NCBI RefSeq assembly: GCF_003691585.1
Contig: NZ_CP033169.1
Coordinates: 2,542,001 to 2,606,000, forward strand
Reading direction: 5' to 3'
Length of the DNA stretch: 64,000 nt
From: Biomaibacter acetigenes
GTDB taxonomy: Bacteria > Bacillota > Thermosediminibacteria > Thermosediminibacterales > Tepidanaerobacteraceae
Positions 8,608 through 17,825 of this stretch are shown here, in pieces; position 1 is the first letter of the stretch; each line of letters opens with the position of its first letter. The notes beneath the pieces are model-generated. The model was given only the letters and a program-made list of their open reading frames with translations, did no database searches and was not told the DNA's origin. The translations under genes were made by a program, and so were the position numbers.

Positions 8608-10039
8608 ACCAAGCTTTGCGAATTTCTTGATATCTCTTCACTAAACTCATGAGCCCTTGACCTTGCCAATAGGCGTTGTTGAGGGCTCTATTTAATACCC
8701 CTGACATACGCCAGTATCCCTTTCGGGCATTGGCAAGCTCATGGACTACCCATTCCGGAAGTTTCAAATTCCTTAGTTCTCGATATCTTGTTTTAACTTT
8801 CTTCCATTGTTTCCACAAGCACATGCGGAGTCTTCTTCTTATCCATCCGTCGAGTTCCTCAAGTTTGCTGGGTGTTTCCGATAGTGCGAAGTATCCCAGC
8901 CATCCGCCGAGGTATGTGTTTAGTCTGTCTATTCTCTGTGTTATTCCATGTCCGTTGCTTCTTGAGGTTATCTCACGGATTTTGTTCTTGACTTTGTCTA
9001 TGCTCTGTGGTGCTATTCTTATCTTGGTTGTTCCATCTTTAGTGATGTACATGCTGAAGCCGAGGAATTTCCTCTTCCAGGGTCTGTCCACTGCGCTCTT
9101 TTGCTCGTTTACTTTGAGTTTTAGTTTATTCTTCAGGAAAGCTGTTATGCTTTCCATTACCCGCGGGTACCCATCGAAGATGGGTGCCGCTCTTTTGCTT
9201 TTGACGTAGATGTTACAGTCGTCTGCATATCTTACGAATCTGTGGCCTCTTTTCTCTAGTTCTTTGTCAAGGTCGTCAAGGATTATATTGGCAAGAAGTG
9301 GACTTAGGGGCCCGCCTTGAGGTGTTCCTTCGTCGGTAATCATGACTACTCCGTTTATCATTACTCCTGCCTGTAGATAGCTGCGTATGAGCTTTAATAC
9401 ACGCTTGTCTTTTATCTTGCGAGTTACTCTGGCCATTAGTATGTCATGATTTACTCTGTCGAAGAATTTCTCAAGGTCCATGTCCACTACCCACTGGTAT
9501 CCCTCTTGAACATATTGACGTGCTTTCCTTACTGCGTCGTGGGCTCTTCGGTTGGGCCTGAATCCGTAGCTTGCTTCTGAGAATTCCGGGTCAAATATGG
9601 GTGTTAGTACTTGCAGCAGAGCCTGCTGGATTAGGCGGTCTGTGACGGTGGGGATTCCTAACAGTCTCACTCCTCCGCTGGGTTTCGGGATTTCGACGCT
9701 GCGCACTGGTTGAGGTTGATAGGTCCCTGTGAGAAGTTGTTCCTTTATCTGAGGCCAGTTTTCTCGTAGGTGTGACCGGAGGGATTCTACCGGCATGCCG
9801 TCTACGCCTGGCGCTCCTTTGTTTTCTTCTACCCGTCGCAGTGCTTTTGTCATGTTTTCTCTTGATACTGCTTTCTCCATCAGGTGGATATCATGGTCCT
9901 TCGGGGATATCTTCTCGGGTTGTGCCGGATACATACTCGGCCCTCCCTGGGGCCCTTGCGGCTTCACCGCTTCTTTCCCAGGGTAGGCCCCTTTCGGGGT
10001 TTTCTGCTGTCTTTGTATGTTTCTCGAACTTGCCACCAC
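8606..10039 (-). CDS. ltrA: Group II intron reverse transcriptase/maturase
   Basis: 477 residues. Reverse-transcriptase blocks are clear: IPKPSGGVRLLGIPTVTDR, YGFRPNRRAHDAVR, VVDMDLEKFFDRVNHD, TPQGGPLSPLLANI and the catalytic FVRYADDCNIYVKS. A C-terminal maturase (domain X) region follows (LGGWLGYFAL..). No HNH endonuclease follows, as usual for class C introns. The start is a GTG at 10039; ATG codons further in are possible alternatives. The frame is intact even though the host intron is split by an IS. Confidence 0.95.
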   Translation of the reverse strand: MVASSRNIQRQQKTPKGAYPGKEAVKPQGPQGGPSMYPAQPEKISPKDHDIHLMEKAVSRENMTKALRRVEENKGAPGVDGMPVESLRSHLRENWPQIKEQLLTGTYQPQPVRSVEIPKPSGGVRLLGIPTVTDRLIQQALLQVLTPIFDPEFSEASYGFRPNRRAHDAVRKARQYVQEGYQWVVDMDLEKFFDRVNHDILMARVTRKIKDKRVLKLIRSYLQAGVMINGVVMITDEGTPQGGPLSPLLANIILDDLDKELEKRGHRFVRYADDCNIYVKSKRAAPIFDGYPRVMESITAFLKNKLKLKVNEQKSAVDRPWKRKFLGFSMYITKDGTTKIRIAPQSIDKVKNKIREITSRSNGHGITQRIDRLNTYLGGWLGYFALSETPSKLEELDGWIRRRLRMCLWKQWKKVKTRYRELRNLKLPEWVVHELANARKGYWRMSGVLNRALNNAYWQGQGLMSLVKRYQEIRKAW

Positions 10040-10461
10040 CCACCTTCGGTGGGTCCCCGGCCCTCGCTTCGTGTTCGGCCCTTCGTCGGCATGACGTCTG
10101 TGCCGGCTACTATGGCCTCTGCTGACTTCTGACAGTTCAGCCGAGCCTCTTCAGCCCGGGTTGTTAGTTTCCCTAACGTTTCCGCCAGACCTCCCCGGGT
10201 AAGAGCGATAGCCTTCGCCCCGTAACCTTGTGCATTTACTACGCAGTTCCTTGGCAGCACCGGATTTCGTTTTGTCAAGCAAACTCATCCGAACTGTATA
10301 GCCTTATATGCGGTTCGTGTTCCTCAGGCCGTGGCTTTGCCTACAGCTTCCTTCAGATTCTATCTCACGGTAGACACCCTTGCTGTTTGGCTAATGGTCG
10401 CCGCTGCCAGCCCCATAGCAGACTTTCACTGCCGAGCTATCGCCCATGCCGGGCGCACTTG

Positions 10462-10492
10462 AAAAACCGCCCCGGCTTTTGAGCTGGGGCGG
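10462..10492 (-). terminator. Terminator of the flavoenzyme gene; group IIC intron target
   Basis: Minus strand: CCGCCCCAGC, loop, GCCGGGGCGG, then TTTTT. It lies 15 bases after the 10507 stop codon. The intron begins a few bases after the T run, which is the classic insertion site of class C introns. Confidence 0.85.
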
Positions 10493-10506
10493 CAAAATCG
10501 GACAAA

Positions 10507-12516
10507 TCACATATTTCGCGCCACCTCGTAGGCATCCCAGATGGCGTTCATAATGTTTTGCGGGTCCCTCGCGTCACCTATGATATACAGATTTGCATTT
10601 TTCCCATACAGCGAACGGTAGAGAGTGTTATCCGGCCTGTACCCGGTAGCCAGGACAACGGTGTCCGTCGGGATGGTGGTCCTGGTGCCGGAGTCTTTCC
10701 TCATGACAACGGCGCCGCCATCCGCCACTTCCAGGAGATAGGCGGATGTCATGATATCCACCCCGTGGAATTTCAGGAGGTCTATGAGCATTATCCTGTT
10801 CATGTGCGGGACATATTTGCCTGCCCGAATTATGTCCGACAGCGCTTCCACTATAGTCACTTTCTTTCCCTGCTTTGCTAGCCACAGGGCCGTTTCCGAC
10901 CCCACCAGACCTCCGCCCAGCACCACCACTGTATTCCCGGCTTTCTTTTTGCCCAGAAGCAGGTCCGACGCCGTGACCACATTGTCCCTATTTATTCCCG
11001 GTATGTCCAGTATGATGGGTACCGAGCCCGTGGCCACAACAACCTCATCGGGTTTTTCGTTTGCCACCATGTCCGGGGTAACTTCCGTATTTAGTCTGAC
11101 ATTTACTTTGAGCTCATTAATCTCGTTTATATACCATTCCAGGAGCCTTCTGTCATCCACTTTGAAATCAGGCACCGAGCCCTCGATAACGTGCCCCCCC
11201 AGCCTGTCGGTCTTTTCGTAAAGGATAACCCTGTGGCCTCTTATGGCAGCGACCCGGGCTGCCTCCAGGCCGGCTACCCCGCCTCCGATAATCATAACAT
11301 TTTTTACTTTCTGAGCCGGTTCTATGGCATATTCCTTCTCGCGGCCCGTAGCAGGGTTTACCGTACATGACAGGGGTTTGGACTGAAACACCCGTCCAAG
11401 GCAGCCATCGTGGCAGCCTATGCACGGGCGTATTCTCGCCGTCTTGCCCTCCATTACTTTCTTTGGCCAGTGAGGATCGGTAAGCAGGCCCCTGCCGATG
11501 CCAATCATGTCGGCCTTGCCTTCTTCAAGGGCCCTGGCGGCAAGTTCCGGAATTTCCAATCTGCCTGCAACTATCACCGGTATATTAACCACTTTTTTTA
11601 GTTTTTCGGAAAACGGCAGGTAACAGCCGTGTTCTTGATAAACCGGGGGATGAGCCCAGTACCACGCATCATAGGAGCCGCAGTCGGCATTGAGTTCATC
11701 GTAGCCGGCTTCTTCCAGTATTCTGGCCGCCTCAAGACCTTCTTCAACGTCACGGCCCCGCTCGACGAAGTCCTCTCCGGGAAGGCCACCCTGACCCCAG
11801 TCCTTAATGAAACTTTTTATGCTGTACCTGAGGCCCACAGGAAAGTTCCTGCCCGCATTTTTCTTGATCACGTTCAATATCTCTATGGGCAGTGTTAGTC
11901 TTCCCCTTAAATCACCGCCGTACTTGTCGGTCCGCCTGTTAAAAAACGCGATAGTGAATTGGTCGAGCAGATAGCCTTCATGCACCGCGTGGATTTCTAT
12001 GCCGTCAAATCCAGATTCCACGGCTATCTGTGCCGCTTCGCCAAACCTCTCCACTATTCTCTCCACTTCATGGGTGGTAAGCTCCCTGCAGGTTTGCGTC
12101 GGTTCCCAGTAGTTTGGAATGGCAGACGGAGCCACGGGCTGCCCTTCGATAAATCCCGGCGCTCCGCTTCTTCCCAGTCCCATGGTCAGCTGGAGAAAAA
12201 TCTTCGCCCCGTGGGCGTGGACGCGTTCAGTCAGTTCTGTGGCCGTCTGAATAAAATGCGGCGGATTCAATGTGGCACAGGGAAAACTCGGCATTTTCAG
12301 GCGCTCTATCTCATTTTCGGCCTTGACGATGCTGGTGATTATGAGCCCCACTCCCCCTTTTGCCCTCTCCACATAGTAGTCGATGGCCCTTCCGGTAAAT
12401 CCGCCTTCCGGTGTCGTTAAGCCCAGGATTCCCATGGGAGCCATGGCAATTTTGTTCTTAATCTCCACTTTACCGATTTTGATGGGTTGAAAAAGGCTCT
12501 CATACAACTTTTCCAC
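10507..12516 (-). CDS. Old yellow enzyme / 2,4-dienoyl-CoA reductase-like flavoprotein
   Basis: 669 residues with the three-part layout of the NADH:flavin oxidoreductase/dienoyl-CoA reductase family: an FMN TIM barrel (about 1-340, MAPMGILGLTTPEGGF.., AVHEGYLLDQF..), a 4Fe-4S site (CIGCHDGC plus a later Cys), and an FAD/NAD(P) module (MIIGGGVAGLEAARVAA near 395, VVVLGGGLVGSETALWLA near 530). Such enzymes reduce activated C=C bonds with electrons passed from NAD(P)H via FAD, FeS and FMN. The GTG start follows GGAGGATTGTC. It stands alone, so its substrate cannot be inferred. Confidence 0.9.
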   Translation of the reverse strand: MEKLYESLFQPIKIGKVEIKNKIAMAPMGILGLTTPEGGFTGRAIDYYVERAKGGVGLIITSIVKAENEIERLKMPSFPCATLNPPHFIQTATELTERVHAHGAKIFLQLTMGLGRSGAPGFIEGQPVAPSAIPNYWEPTQTCRELTTHEVERIVERFGEAAQIAVESGFDGIEIHAVHEGYLLDQFTIAFFNRRTDKYGGDLRGRLTLPIEILNVIKKNAGRNFPVGLRYSIKSFIKDWGQGGLPGEDFVERGRDVEEGLEAARILEEAGYDELNADCGSYDAWYWAHPPVYQEHGCYLPFSEKLKKVVNIPVIVAGRLEIPELAARALEEGKADMIGIGRGLLTDPHWPKKVMEGKTARIRPCIGCHDGCLGRVFQSKPLSCTVNPATGREKEYAIEPAQKVKNVMIIGGGVAGLEAARVAAIRGHRVILYEKTDRLGGHVIEGSVPDFKVDDRRLLEWYINEINELKVNVRLNTEVTPDMVANEKPDEVVVATGSVPIILDIPGINRDNVVTASDLLLGKKKAGNTVVVLGGGLVGSETALWLAKQGKKVTIVEALSDIIRAGKYVPHMNRIMLIDLLKFHGVDIMTSAYLLEVADGGAVVMRKDSGTRTTIPTDTVVLATGYRPDNTLYRSLYGKNANLYIIGDARDPQNIMNAIWDAYEVARNM

Positions 12517-12602
12517 GACAATCCTCCCGTTCCGTTTTGTTTTAATTTGCAGTCTTTCTGCTATATATTCTGCCGTAAAAATTTTATTATATGCCTAAGT
12601 GA

Positions 12603-12613
12603 GTGCCTGGCAC
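12603..12613. repeat. Short palindrome GTGCCTGGCAC (REP-like)
   Basis: An 11-bp palindrome in the spacer upstream of the flavoenzyme gene. The same 11-mer occurs at 49274-49284 in another spacer. Such short palindromes are common as dispersed intergenic repeats in Clostridia; no function is visible. Confidence 0.4.
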
Positions 12614-12668
12614 CATCACCGGCTCTACTTCTGTTATAAAGGGCAATGCTAAACGTTTATCCTGCCAA

Positions 12669-13000
12669 TCAAAAATACATAAAGTATTTCACACCGGACA
12701 TAAAAAAGCCGCACTTTGTGTGCGGCTGAATTCTTTTGACTTTTTCAATTCCTTTTTCAATTCCTTTCTCAATTCCCTTCTCGATTCCTTCTTCTAATCC
12801 TCTCCTATACATTTCGGGGTCGATTATCATTTTTGCCATTTCATCCACCTCCTGCTCTATATTCTTTACCTCTTCACTAAAAAGTTCACCGGCCAGGGTG
12901 CTCAACTCCAGAAGTATTTTGGAATATGACGGTTTGCGAGGGGAAATCTATGGTTATTTCTTCACCTGCTTTAATTTTATTGTAGTCAAGGTAGAAAGAA
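12669..13000 (-). pseudogene. Truncated Rpn-like (PD-(D/E)XK) transposase/nuclease remnant
   Basis: The minus strand encodes a fragment (12669-12905) with EEVKNIEQEVDEMAKMI and a C-terminal GIEKGIEKGIEKGIEK repeat; the sequence up to about 13000 still matches the copy at 46224-46640 but with an internal deletion and frame changes. The C-terminal codons run through a GCCGCAC/GTGCGGC hairpin plus T run (12706-12727), so terminator and coding end overlap. Family assignment is by analogy to recombination-promoting nuclease (Rpn) proteins and is tentative. Confidence 0.6.
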
Positions 13001-13369
13001 AAATGAACCTTGGCGACACGAGCTACTGCAAAATCTTGTTTTAAGGAAATGCCGTTAATAAGCACAGAGAGCTATTTTCCCCATTGCCCTGGAGACAAAA
13101 ACTGATTTTAAAGCGAACAACGTTGTGATATAATTTTAAAGGGCGTATATTTTTCCGCCATTGAAAAAGGTTCAACAATGAAAAGGGACACTCCTTATCC
13201 GTACTTTTGAAAAGGCCCTTACCGCTAGCCTTTTCTTTTATAGGCATACTCTAAGTAATAGGGAGCAGAGGCTCATCGGTGGGTTAACGGATGGCGCCTT
13301 GACATAAAAAGGTATTTACTGGAATTGAAATCCGGCGGTGATTAAACCGTATTGCGGAGAGATGGGAAA
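13001..13369. other. Spacer upstream of the sensor kinase
   Basis: No convincing gene. It contains a TATAAT on the plus strand near 13127 that could be the -10 of the kinase promoter, but no good -35 at the right distance. A minus-strand frame of 68 codons (13041-13247) has no ribosome site or family features and was rejected. Confidence 0.4.
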
Positions 13370-14965
13370 ATGGAAAGGGAAAGTCATGTAATTAAGTTAA
13401 ATTTTTTATCCCAGGCTATGGAACGCCTCAGTAAATCCAAGACCATGGAAGAGGTTTCTTCCGAGATTTTTGATTTCATACAATCTATGATAGACTACAC
13501 CATGGCGATTATATACCTCATTGATTACGACAAAAATCAGCTGGTGGTGCTGGCAGCCCGTGGTTCCAACATTAATAATTTAAAAAAAAGAATAAAATTT
13601 AAAATCGGCCAGGGAGTTGTGGGATGGGTTGCCAGGGAAAAGAAGGCAGTGGTACTGGAAGACGCCCTGCAGGAAAAAGACATCAGGGTGAGGCAGCATT
13701 TTGATGTGGACCCGCTGATTCGTTCATACATAGCCGTGCCGCTGATAACTTCCGACCATGTCATAGGAATTTTGAGCATCTCCCACTCAAAACCCAATCT
13801 ATATGGCCCGAAAGATGTGGAGATAATTAGCATCATTGCATCTCAGGCGGCAGCTCTTTTTGAAATAAACAAGAGATTTTTGAGGACCAAGAGCTTTAGC
13901 GACCATATTCTGCAGAGTGTCAACAGCGGAGTCATGGTGATAAACGATAAACTGGAAGTCATCGCCTTCAACCAGGAAGCCGAAAGAATCACAGGTTTTA
14001 GCGCTGACGAGATATTGGGAAAAAATATAAAGCAGCTGCCCTTGAAGGTATCCGGCGATCTGTGGCACATTGTGGAAACTTTTAAAACCGACAAAATCTA
14101 TACCGATGTGGATACATATATTTTGAGCAAAAAAGGTCTTCAGATTCCTATAAGCATCAGCACATCCATTTTAAAAGATGAGAACCACATTAAAATTGGC
14201 GCTATCAGCGTTTTCAGGGATATGTCCAGGGTGAAAGTTCTACAGGAACATATTAAGAGGGCTGACAGGCTGGCAGCCTTTGGAAGATATGTGGCCGGGC
14301 TGGTTCACGAAATACGAAACCCGCTGCTTCCCATCCGTACAGCGGCTTCCGTCCTCATGAGCCGACCAACTCTGGGGGAAGAGGACAGGAAACTGATAAA
14401 AATCATCCATTCAGAATCGGAGAGGCTAAACGCCTTTATGGACAATATCAACCAGCTGGCAAAGCCATCGGAGTTGGATAATAAAGGCGCAGGCATAGGC
14501 ACAGAGCTCACTGCTGCAATAAATGAAATTTTCCCGCTGGTAGAACTAAAGTGTAAAAATCACAATATTTCCATAGAGATGAATTTTAACTTTGCCCGGG
14601 GAAAATTTTTTGTAAGGCTTTCTCCCGGCCAGATAAAACAGATATTTCTGAACCTGTTTCTCAATTCCATTGATGCCATCGGTGAAAATGGAAGGATTTC
14701 AATAAAAATAGACAGAGCAGAAAATATGGCCAAAATTATTTTTTCGGATACAGGGTGCGGTATCGCCGAACAAGATCTGGAAAAGATATTTGAACCCTTT
14801 TATTCCACAAAGCAGGATGGAACCGGTCTGGGATTATCTATAGTTCACAATATAGTCCACAATGCCGGAGGCAAAATCCACGTAGAGAGCGAAATAAAAA
14901 AGGGTACCCGCTTTATCATTATTTTACCGTGTGTTAGAGAGGTGAAGGGTGATGGGCCAGATTAA
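13370..14965 (+). CDS. Cytosolic GAF-PAS sensor histidine kinase
   Basis: 531 residues from the ATG at 13370 (GGAGAGAT ribosome site 8 bases upstream; a TTG 18 bases earlier is inside that site). Order: GAF (about 15-165, with GQGVVGWVAREKKAVVLED), PAS (about 180-290, GVMVINDKLEVIAFNQEAE, EILGKNI), HisKA with LVHEIRNPLLPIRTAAS (phospho-His), and HATPase with NLFLNSIDAIGENG, DTGCGIA and GTGLGLSIVHNI. No membrane segments, so it senses an internal signal. It overlaps the downstream NtrC-type regulator and is probably its partner. Confidence 0.93.
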   Translation: MERESHVIKLNFLSQAMERLSKSKTMEEVSSEIFDFIQSMIDYTMAIIYLIDYDKNQLVVLAARGSNINNLKKRIKFKIGQGVVGWVAREKKAVVLEDALQEKDIRVRQHFDVDPLIRSYIAVPLITSDHVIGILSISHSKPNLYGPKDVEIISIIASQAAALFEINKRFLRTKSFSDHILQSVNSGVMVINDKLEVIAFNQEAERITGFSADEILGKNIKQLPLKVSGDLWHIVETFKTDKIYTDVDTYILSKKGLQIPISISTSILKDENHIKIGAISVFRDMSRVKVLQEHIKRADRLAAFGRYVAGLVHEIRNPLLPIRTAASVLMSRPTLGEEDRKLIKIIHSESERLNAFMDNINQLAKPSELDNKGAGIGTELTAAINEIFPLVELKCKNHNISIEMNFNFARGKFFVRLSPGQIKQIFLNLFLNSIDAIGENGRISIKIDRAENMAKIIFSDTGCGIAEQDLEKIFEPFYSTKQDGTGLGLSIVHNIVHNAGGKIHVESEIKKGTRFIIILPCVREVKGDGPD

Positions 14966-16325
14966 GGAAAATATACTGATAGTGGATGACGAGCCCTCCA
15001 TCAGGGATATCCTGGAGGTAGTGCTCGGGGAAGCGGGATACCATGTGGAAACTGTGGGGAACGGGAAGGCCGCCCTGGATGCAATAAAAAGCCACGGCCC
15101 CTTCGATTTGCTCATTACAGACTTAAGGATGCCCGGCATGGACGGTATCGAACTTATGGAAAAGGTAAAGCAGTTTGATGGGGAAATTGAAACCATAATA
15201 ATCTCTGCTTATGCGGATATAAAACAGGCGGTGAGGGCAATAAAGCTGGGGGCTTTCGACTATCTCCAGAAAAATTTTTCCACTGATGAACTGCTGTTGA
15301 CGGTGGAAAAAGCCCTGGAGAGAAGGCACCTCCGCCAGGAAAACCGCTGTTTAAAACAAAAACTGGAAAATCGTTACAAGTTTGAGGACATTGTTTATGA
15401 AAGTCAAAAGATAAAAAATATATGTGAAGTCATAGAAAGAATAGCCCCTACCAGAGCCTCGGTACTCGTCACCGGGGAAAGCGGCGTAGGAAAGGAGGTC
15501 TTTGCCCGGGCTATTCACAAAAAAAGCGATCGGAGGGACCGCCCCTTTGTGGCCATAAATTGCTCGACCCTCCCGGACAACCTCCTGGAAAGCGAGCTGT
15601 TCGGCCATGAAAAAGGCTCTTTTACCGGGGCTGTGGCAAGAAAAATCGGAAAGTTGGAACTGGCCCAGGGAGGTACCGTCTTTCTGGACGAAATCGCTGA
15701 GATAAGCCCTTTTTTGCAGACCAAGCTGTTGAGATTTCTCCAGGAACTGGAGTTTGAACGCCTGGGCGGATTGGAAAAAATAAAGGTAGACGTGAGGATT
15801 ATTGCCGCCACCAACAAGGACCTGGTCAAGGCCATTGATTCCGGGGAGTTCAGGGAAGATCTCTACTACAGGTTAAATGTGATTAACCTGCACATTCCGC
15901 CTCTCAGGGATAGAAAGCAGGATATTCCCTTGCTGGCTCAGCTTTTTTTAAACCAGTACAACCGGGAATACGGCAGAAACATCAATTTGATTTCGATAAA
16001 GAGCCTGGAATACCTCATGGCCTACTCCTGGCCCGGTAATGTGAGGGAGCTTAAAAATACCATGGAACGGGCGGCAGCCATAGCTGACCCGAAAGACGAT
16101 ATACTTCTGCCCAGGCACCTTCCGCCGGAAATCCTGGGAAAAGAAATACCCGGCGAGGAAGAAAAAAACATGCTCAGCCTGGCGGAATTTGAAAAGCAGC
16201 ATATTTTGAATACTTTAAAACGGGTTAACTGGAACAAAAGCCTCGCCGCCCAGCTGCTAGAAATAAACCGCCAAACCCTTTACAACAAAATGAAGCAATA
16301 CGGAATTACAAAAAAAATAATGTAG
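14952..16325 (+). CDS. NtrC-type sigma-54-dependent response regulator
   Basis: 457 residues. Receiver domain (ILIVDDEPSIRD, phospho-Asp in LLITDLRMPGMDG), AAA+ domain with Walker A GESGVGKE, sigma-54 contact loop GSFTGA (Ser replaces the usual Ala), Walker B GGTVFLDEIAEI, and a Fis-type helix-turn-helix at the C-terminus (NKSLAAQLLEINRQTLYNK). The ATG at 14952 overlaps the kinase stop; a GTG three bases earlier is in frame but too close to the GAGGTG site. Two good -24/-12 promoters in the next 4 kb (16367, 20109) are its probable targets. Confidence 0.94.
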   Translation: MGQIKENILIVDDEPSIRDILEVVLGEAGYHVETVGNGKAALDAIKSHGPFDLLITDLRMPGMDGIELMEKVKQFDGEIETIIISAYADIKQAVRAIKLGAFDYLQKNFSTDELLLTVEKALERRHLRQENRCLKQKLENRYKFEDIVYESQKIKNICEVIERIAPTRASVLVTGESGVGKEVFARAIHKKSDRRDRPFVAINCSTLPDNLLESELFGHEKGSFTGAVARKIGKLELAQGGTVFLDEIAEISPFLQTKLLRFLQELEFERLGGLEKIKVDVRIIAATNKDLVKAIDSGEFREDLYYRLNVINLHIPPLRDRKQDIPLLAQLFLNQYNREYGRNINLISIKSLEYLMAYSWPGNVRELKNTMERAAAIADPKDDILLPRHLPPEILGKEIPGEEEKNMLSLAEFEKQHILNTLKRVNWNKSLAAQLLEINRQTLYNKMKQYGITKKIM

Positions 16326-16342
16326 AAATATTAGACATTGAT

Positions 16343-16367
16343 ACCCTTTTTAAAAGGGATTTTTTTT
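16343..16367 (+). terminator. Terminator after the response regulator
   Basis: CCCTTTT/AAAAGGG hairpin followed by AT7. It lies 18 bases after the regulator stop codon and directly ahead of the sigma-54 promoter, separating the regulator from the downstream operon. Confidence 0.65.
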
Positions 16368-16383
16368 GGCATTTGTTTTGCAT
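16367..16383 (+). promoter_or_regulatory. Sigma-54 (-24/-12) promoter of the AtuA-like/DUF4387 operon
   Basis: TGGCATTTGTTTTGCAT: GG at 16368-16369 and GC at 16380-16381, exactly 12 bases apart, matching the TGGCA-N-TTGCA consensus. Transcription would start near 16393, about 46 bases before the GTG start. The encoded activator just upstream is the obvious regulator. Confidence 0.75.
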
Positions 16384-16438
16384 TGTTAAAAGGTGCCGGC
16401 ACAAATTTTTTCATAATAACTTTACGGAGGGAGAACAA

Positions 16439-17812
16439 GTGGGTAACAAACAGGAATTGCGAATCCTGTGTCCCAACGGACACCTGGGATTTGCGCCTAC
16501 CCGGGAGGAAAGTTTTTGGATCGGGGCAAAAACTCGACCGGATTATTATTGCTGCGACTCAGGGAGTGATGATATCGGGCCTGCCCCTCTGGGGGCGGAT
16601 ATTTCCACCAGCCCTTATGTCTGGCAAAAACACGACCTGGAGCTTATGTTTGTGGCCTCCAGAGATCAGGGGGTACCGATGATCATAGGTTCCGCGGGGG
16701 ATACCGGCACCAGGAGCAGAGTAAACATGTACGTAGACATCATAAAAGAGCTGGCAAAAAAACACAGGACTCCCCGATTTAAGCTGGCCTATTTTTATTC
16801 GGACGTCTCTAAAGAGTACCTGAAGGAAAAAATGAAACAGGGGGTGATAATAGAGGGCCTGGATGGCCGGGGCAATCTGAGCGAAGAAGACCTGGAGAAA
16901 ACCGATAGAATTGTGGCTGTGGCCGGGGTTCATCCGTTTATAAAAGCGCTGGATATGGGAGCCGATGTAATTATAGGGGGAAGGTCCAGTGATTGCGCCA
17001 TTTTTGCGGCACCGGCTTTAAGAGAGGGATTCCCCGCAGGATTATCCTATTATTTGGGCAAAGTCCTGGAATGTGCATCCTTTTGCGCCGAACCCTATGG
17101 CGCCAAAGAAAGTGTCATAGGTACCATTACCCATCAGCATGTCAGGGTTACCGCCATGAGCCCATATCAGCGGTGCACGGTAGCCTCGGTAGCGGGCCAT
17201 GCCATGTATGAAAGGTCAAACCCCTTTTATGAATATGTGGCTGGCGGGAAGCTGGACATGACCGGGTGCCAGTATGAGCAATACGATGAAAAAACCTGCA
17301 AGATTACAGGCCCAAAGTTTATTCCGGTAGACGGCAAGATAAAGATAAAGCTGGAAGGCTCCGGTAAAATCGGCGAAAGGTGTATAGGCATAGCAGGCAT
17401 TAGAGATCCCTATACCATTGCCAACATCGACAGAGTGGTGGAATGGTCCCGGAGTCAAATCAGCGAAAAATTTTCCGACAAGAATTGCCAGATAAACTTC
17501 ATTATATACGGCAAAAACGGCGTTTTAGGGGACATGGAACCGATCAAAAAAATAAAATCCCATGAATTGTGCGTGGTAGTAGAGGGCATTGCCCCGTCAA
17601 AGGAAATGGCTAAAGAGATAACCACTCTGGGCACGAGACAACTTTTTTACGCCCGTCTTCCCGAAGTAAAGGGAACTGCCGGTACAGCGGCCTTTGTGGT
17701 AGATGAGGTTCTGGACGCTACACCGGCATACATGTGGACCTTGAACCACGTCATCCCCGTAGATGACCCCATGGAATTATTTGATCTTCACATCACCCAG
17801 GTGGGTGAGTAA
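16439..17812 (+). CDS. AtuA-like acyclic terpene utilization family protein (DUF1446)
   Basis: 457 residues from the GTG at 16439, which follows GGAGGG by about 8 bases. Glycine-rich motifs typical of DUF1446 are visible: SGSDDIGPAPLGAD near the N-terminus, GSAGDTGTRSRV, AVAGVHPFIKALDMGADVII, GGRSSDCAIFAAPAL. The family is named for AtuA of terpene breakdown, but many members sit in amino-acid or organic-acid clusters and their reaction is not established. It forms a pair with the DUF4387 gene 13 bases downstream. Transcription is probably sigma-54-dependent. Confidence 0.85.
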   Translation: MGNKQELRILCPNGHLGFAPTREESFWIGAKTRPDYYCCDSGSDDIGPAPLGADISTSPYVWQKHDLELMFVASRDQGVPMIIGSAGDTGTRSRVNMYVDIIKELAKKHRTPRFKLAYFYSDVSKEYLKEKMKQGVIIEGLDGRGNLSEEDLEKTDRIVAVAGVHPFIKALDMGADVIIGGRSSDCAIFAAPALREGFPAGLSYYLGKVLECASFCAEPYGAKESVIGTITHQHVRVTAMSPYQRCTVASVAGHAMYERSNPFYEYVAGGKLDMTGCQYEQYDEKTCKITGPKFIPVDGKIKIKLEGSGKIGERCIGIAGIRDPYTIANIDRVVEWSRSQISEKFSDKNCQINFIIYGKNGVLGDMEPIKKIKSHELCVVVEGIAPSKEMAKEITTLGTRQLFYARLPEVKGTAGTAAFVVDEVLDATPAYMWTLNHVIPVDDPMELFDLHITQVGE

Positions 17813-17825
17813 AAGGAGGATTACC

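Larger units (their letters stand above)
6952..10458 (-). mobile_element. Group IIC intron, interrupted by an IS110-type element
   Basis: The intron RNA reads on the minus strand. It begins GTGCGCCC at 10458, directly after a terminator hairpin, the known target of class C introns; encodes a maturase; has a domain V hairpin at 8571-8607; and ends with a domain VI-like hairpin finishing in CTACTCGAT at 6952. Domains V and VI are separated by about 1.58 kb of inserted IS (6990-8570). Removing the IS gives an intron of about 1.93 kb, normal for the class. Splicing is expected to be impaired because the branch-point domain is displaced. Confidence 0.78.

Noticed and set aside
9772-10125. Plus-strand frames opposite the group II maturase
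   Set aside because: Antisense to the maturase and intron RNA; no family features.
12706-12800. Tandem repeat of TCAATTCC(C/T)TTTTC as a CRISPR-like or VNTR array
   Set aside because: It encodes the in-frame EKGI repeat of an Rpn-like protein; there are no spacers and the units are too short.
13041-13247. 68-codon minus-strand frame
   Set aside because: No ribosome site or protein-like features; lies in the promoter region of the kinase gene.
16338-16682. 114-codon plus-strand frame before the AtuA-like gene
   Set aside because: It overlaps the sigma-54 promoter and the true gene in another frame; no ribosome site.
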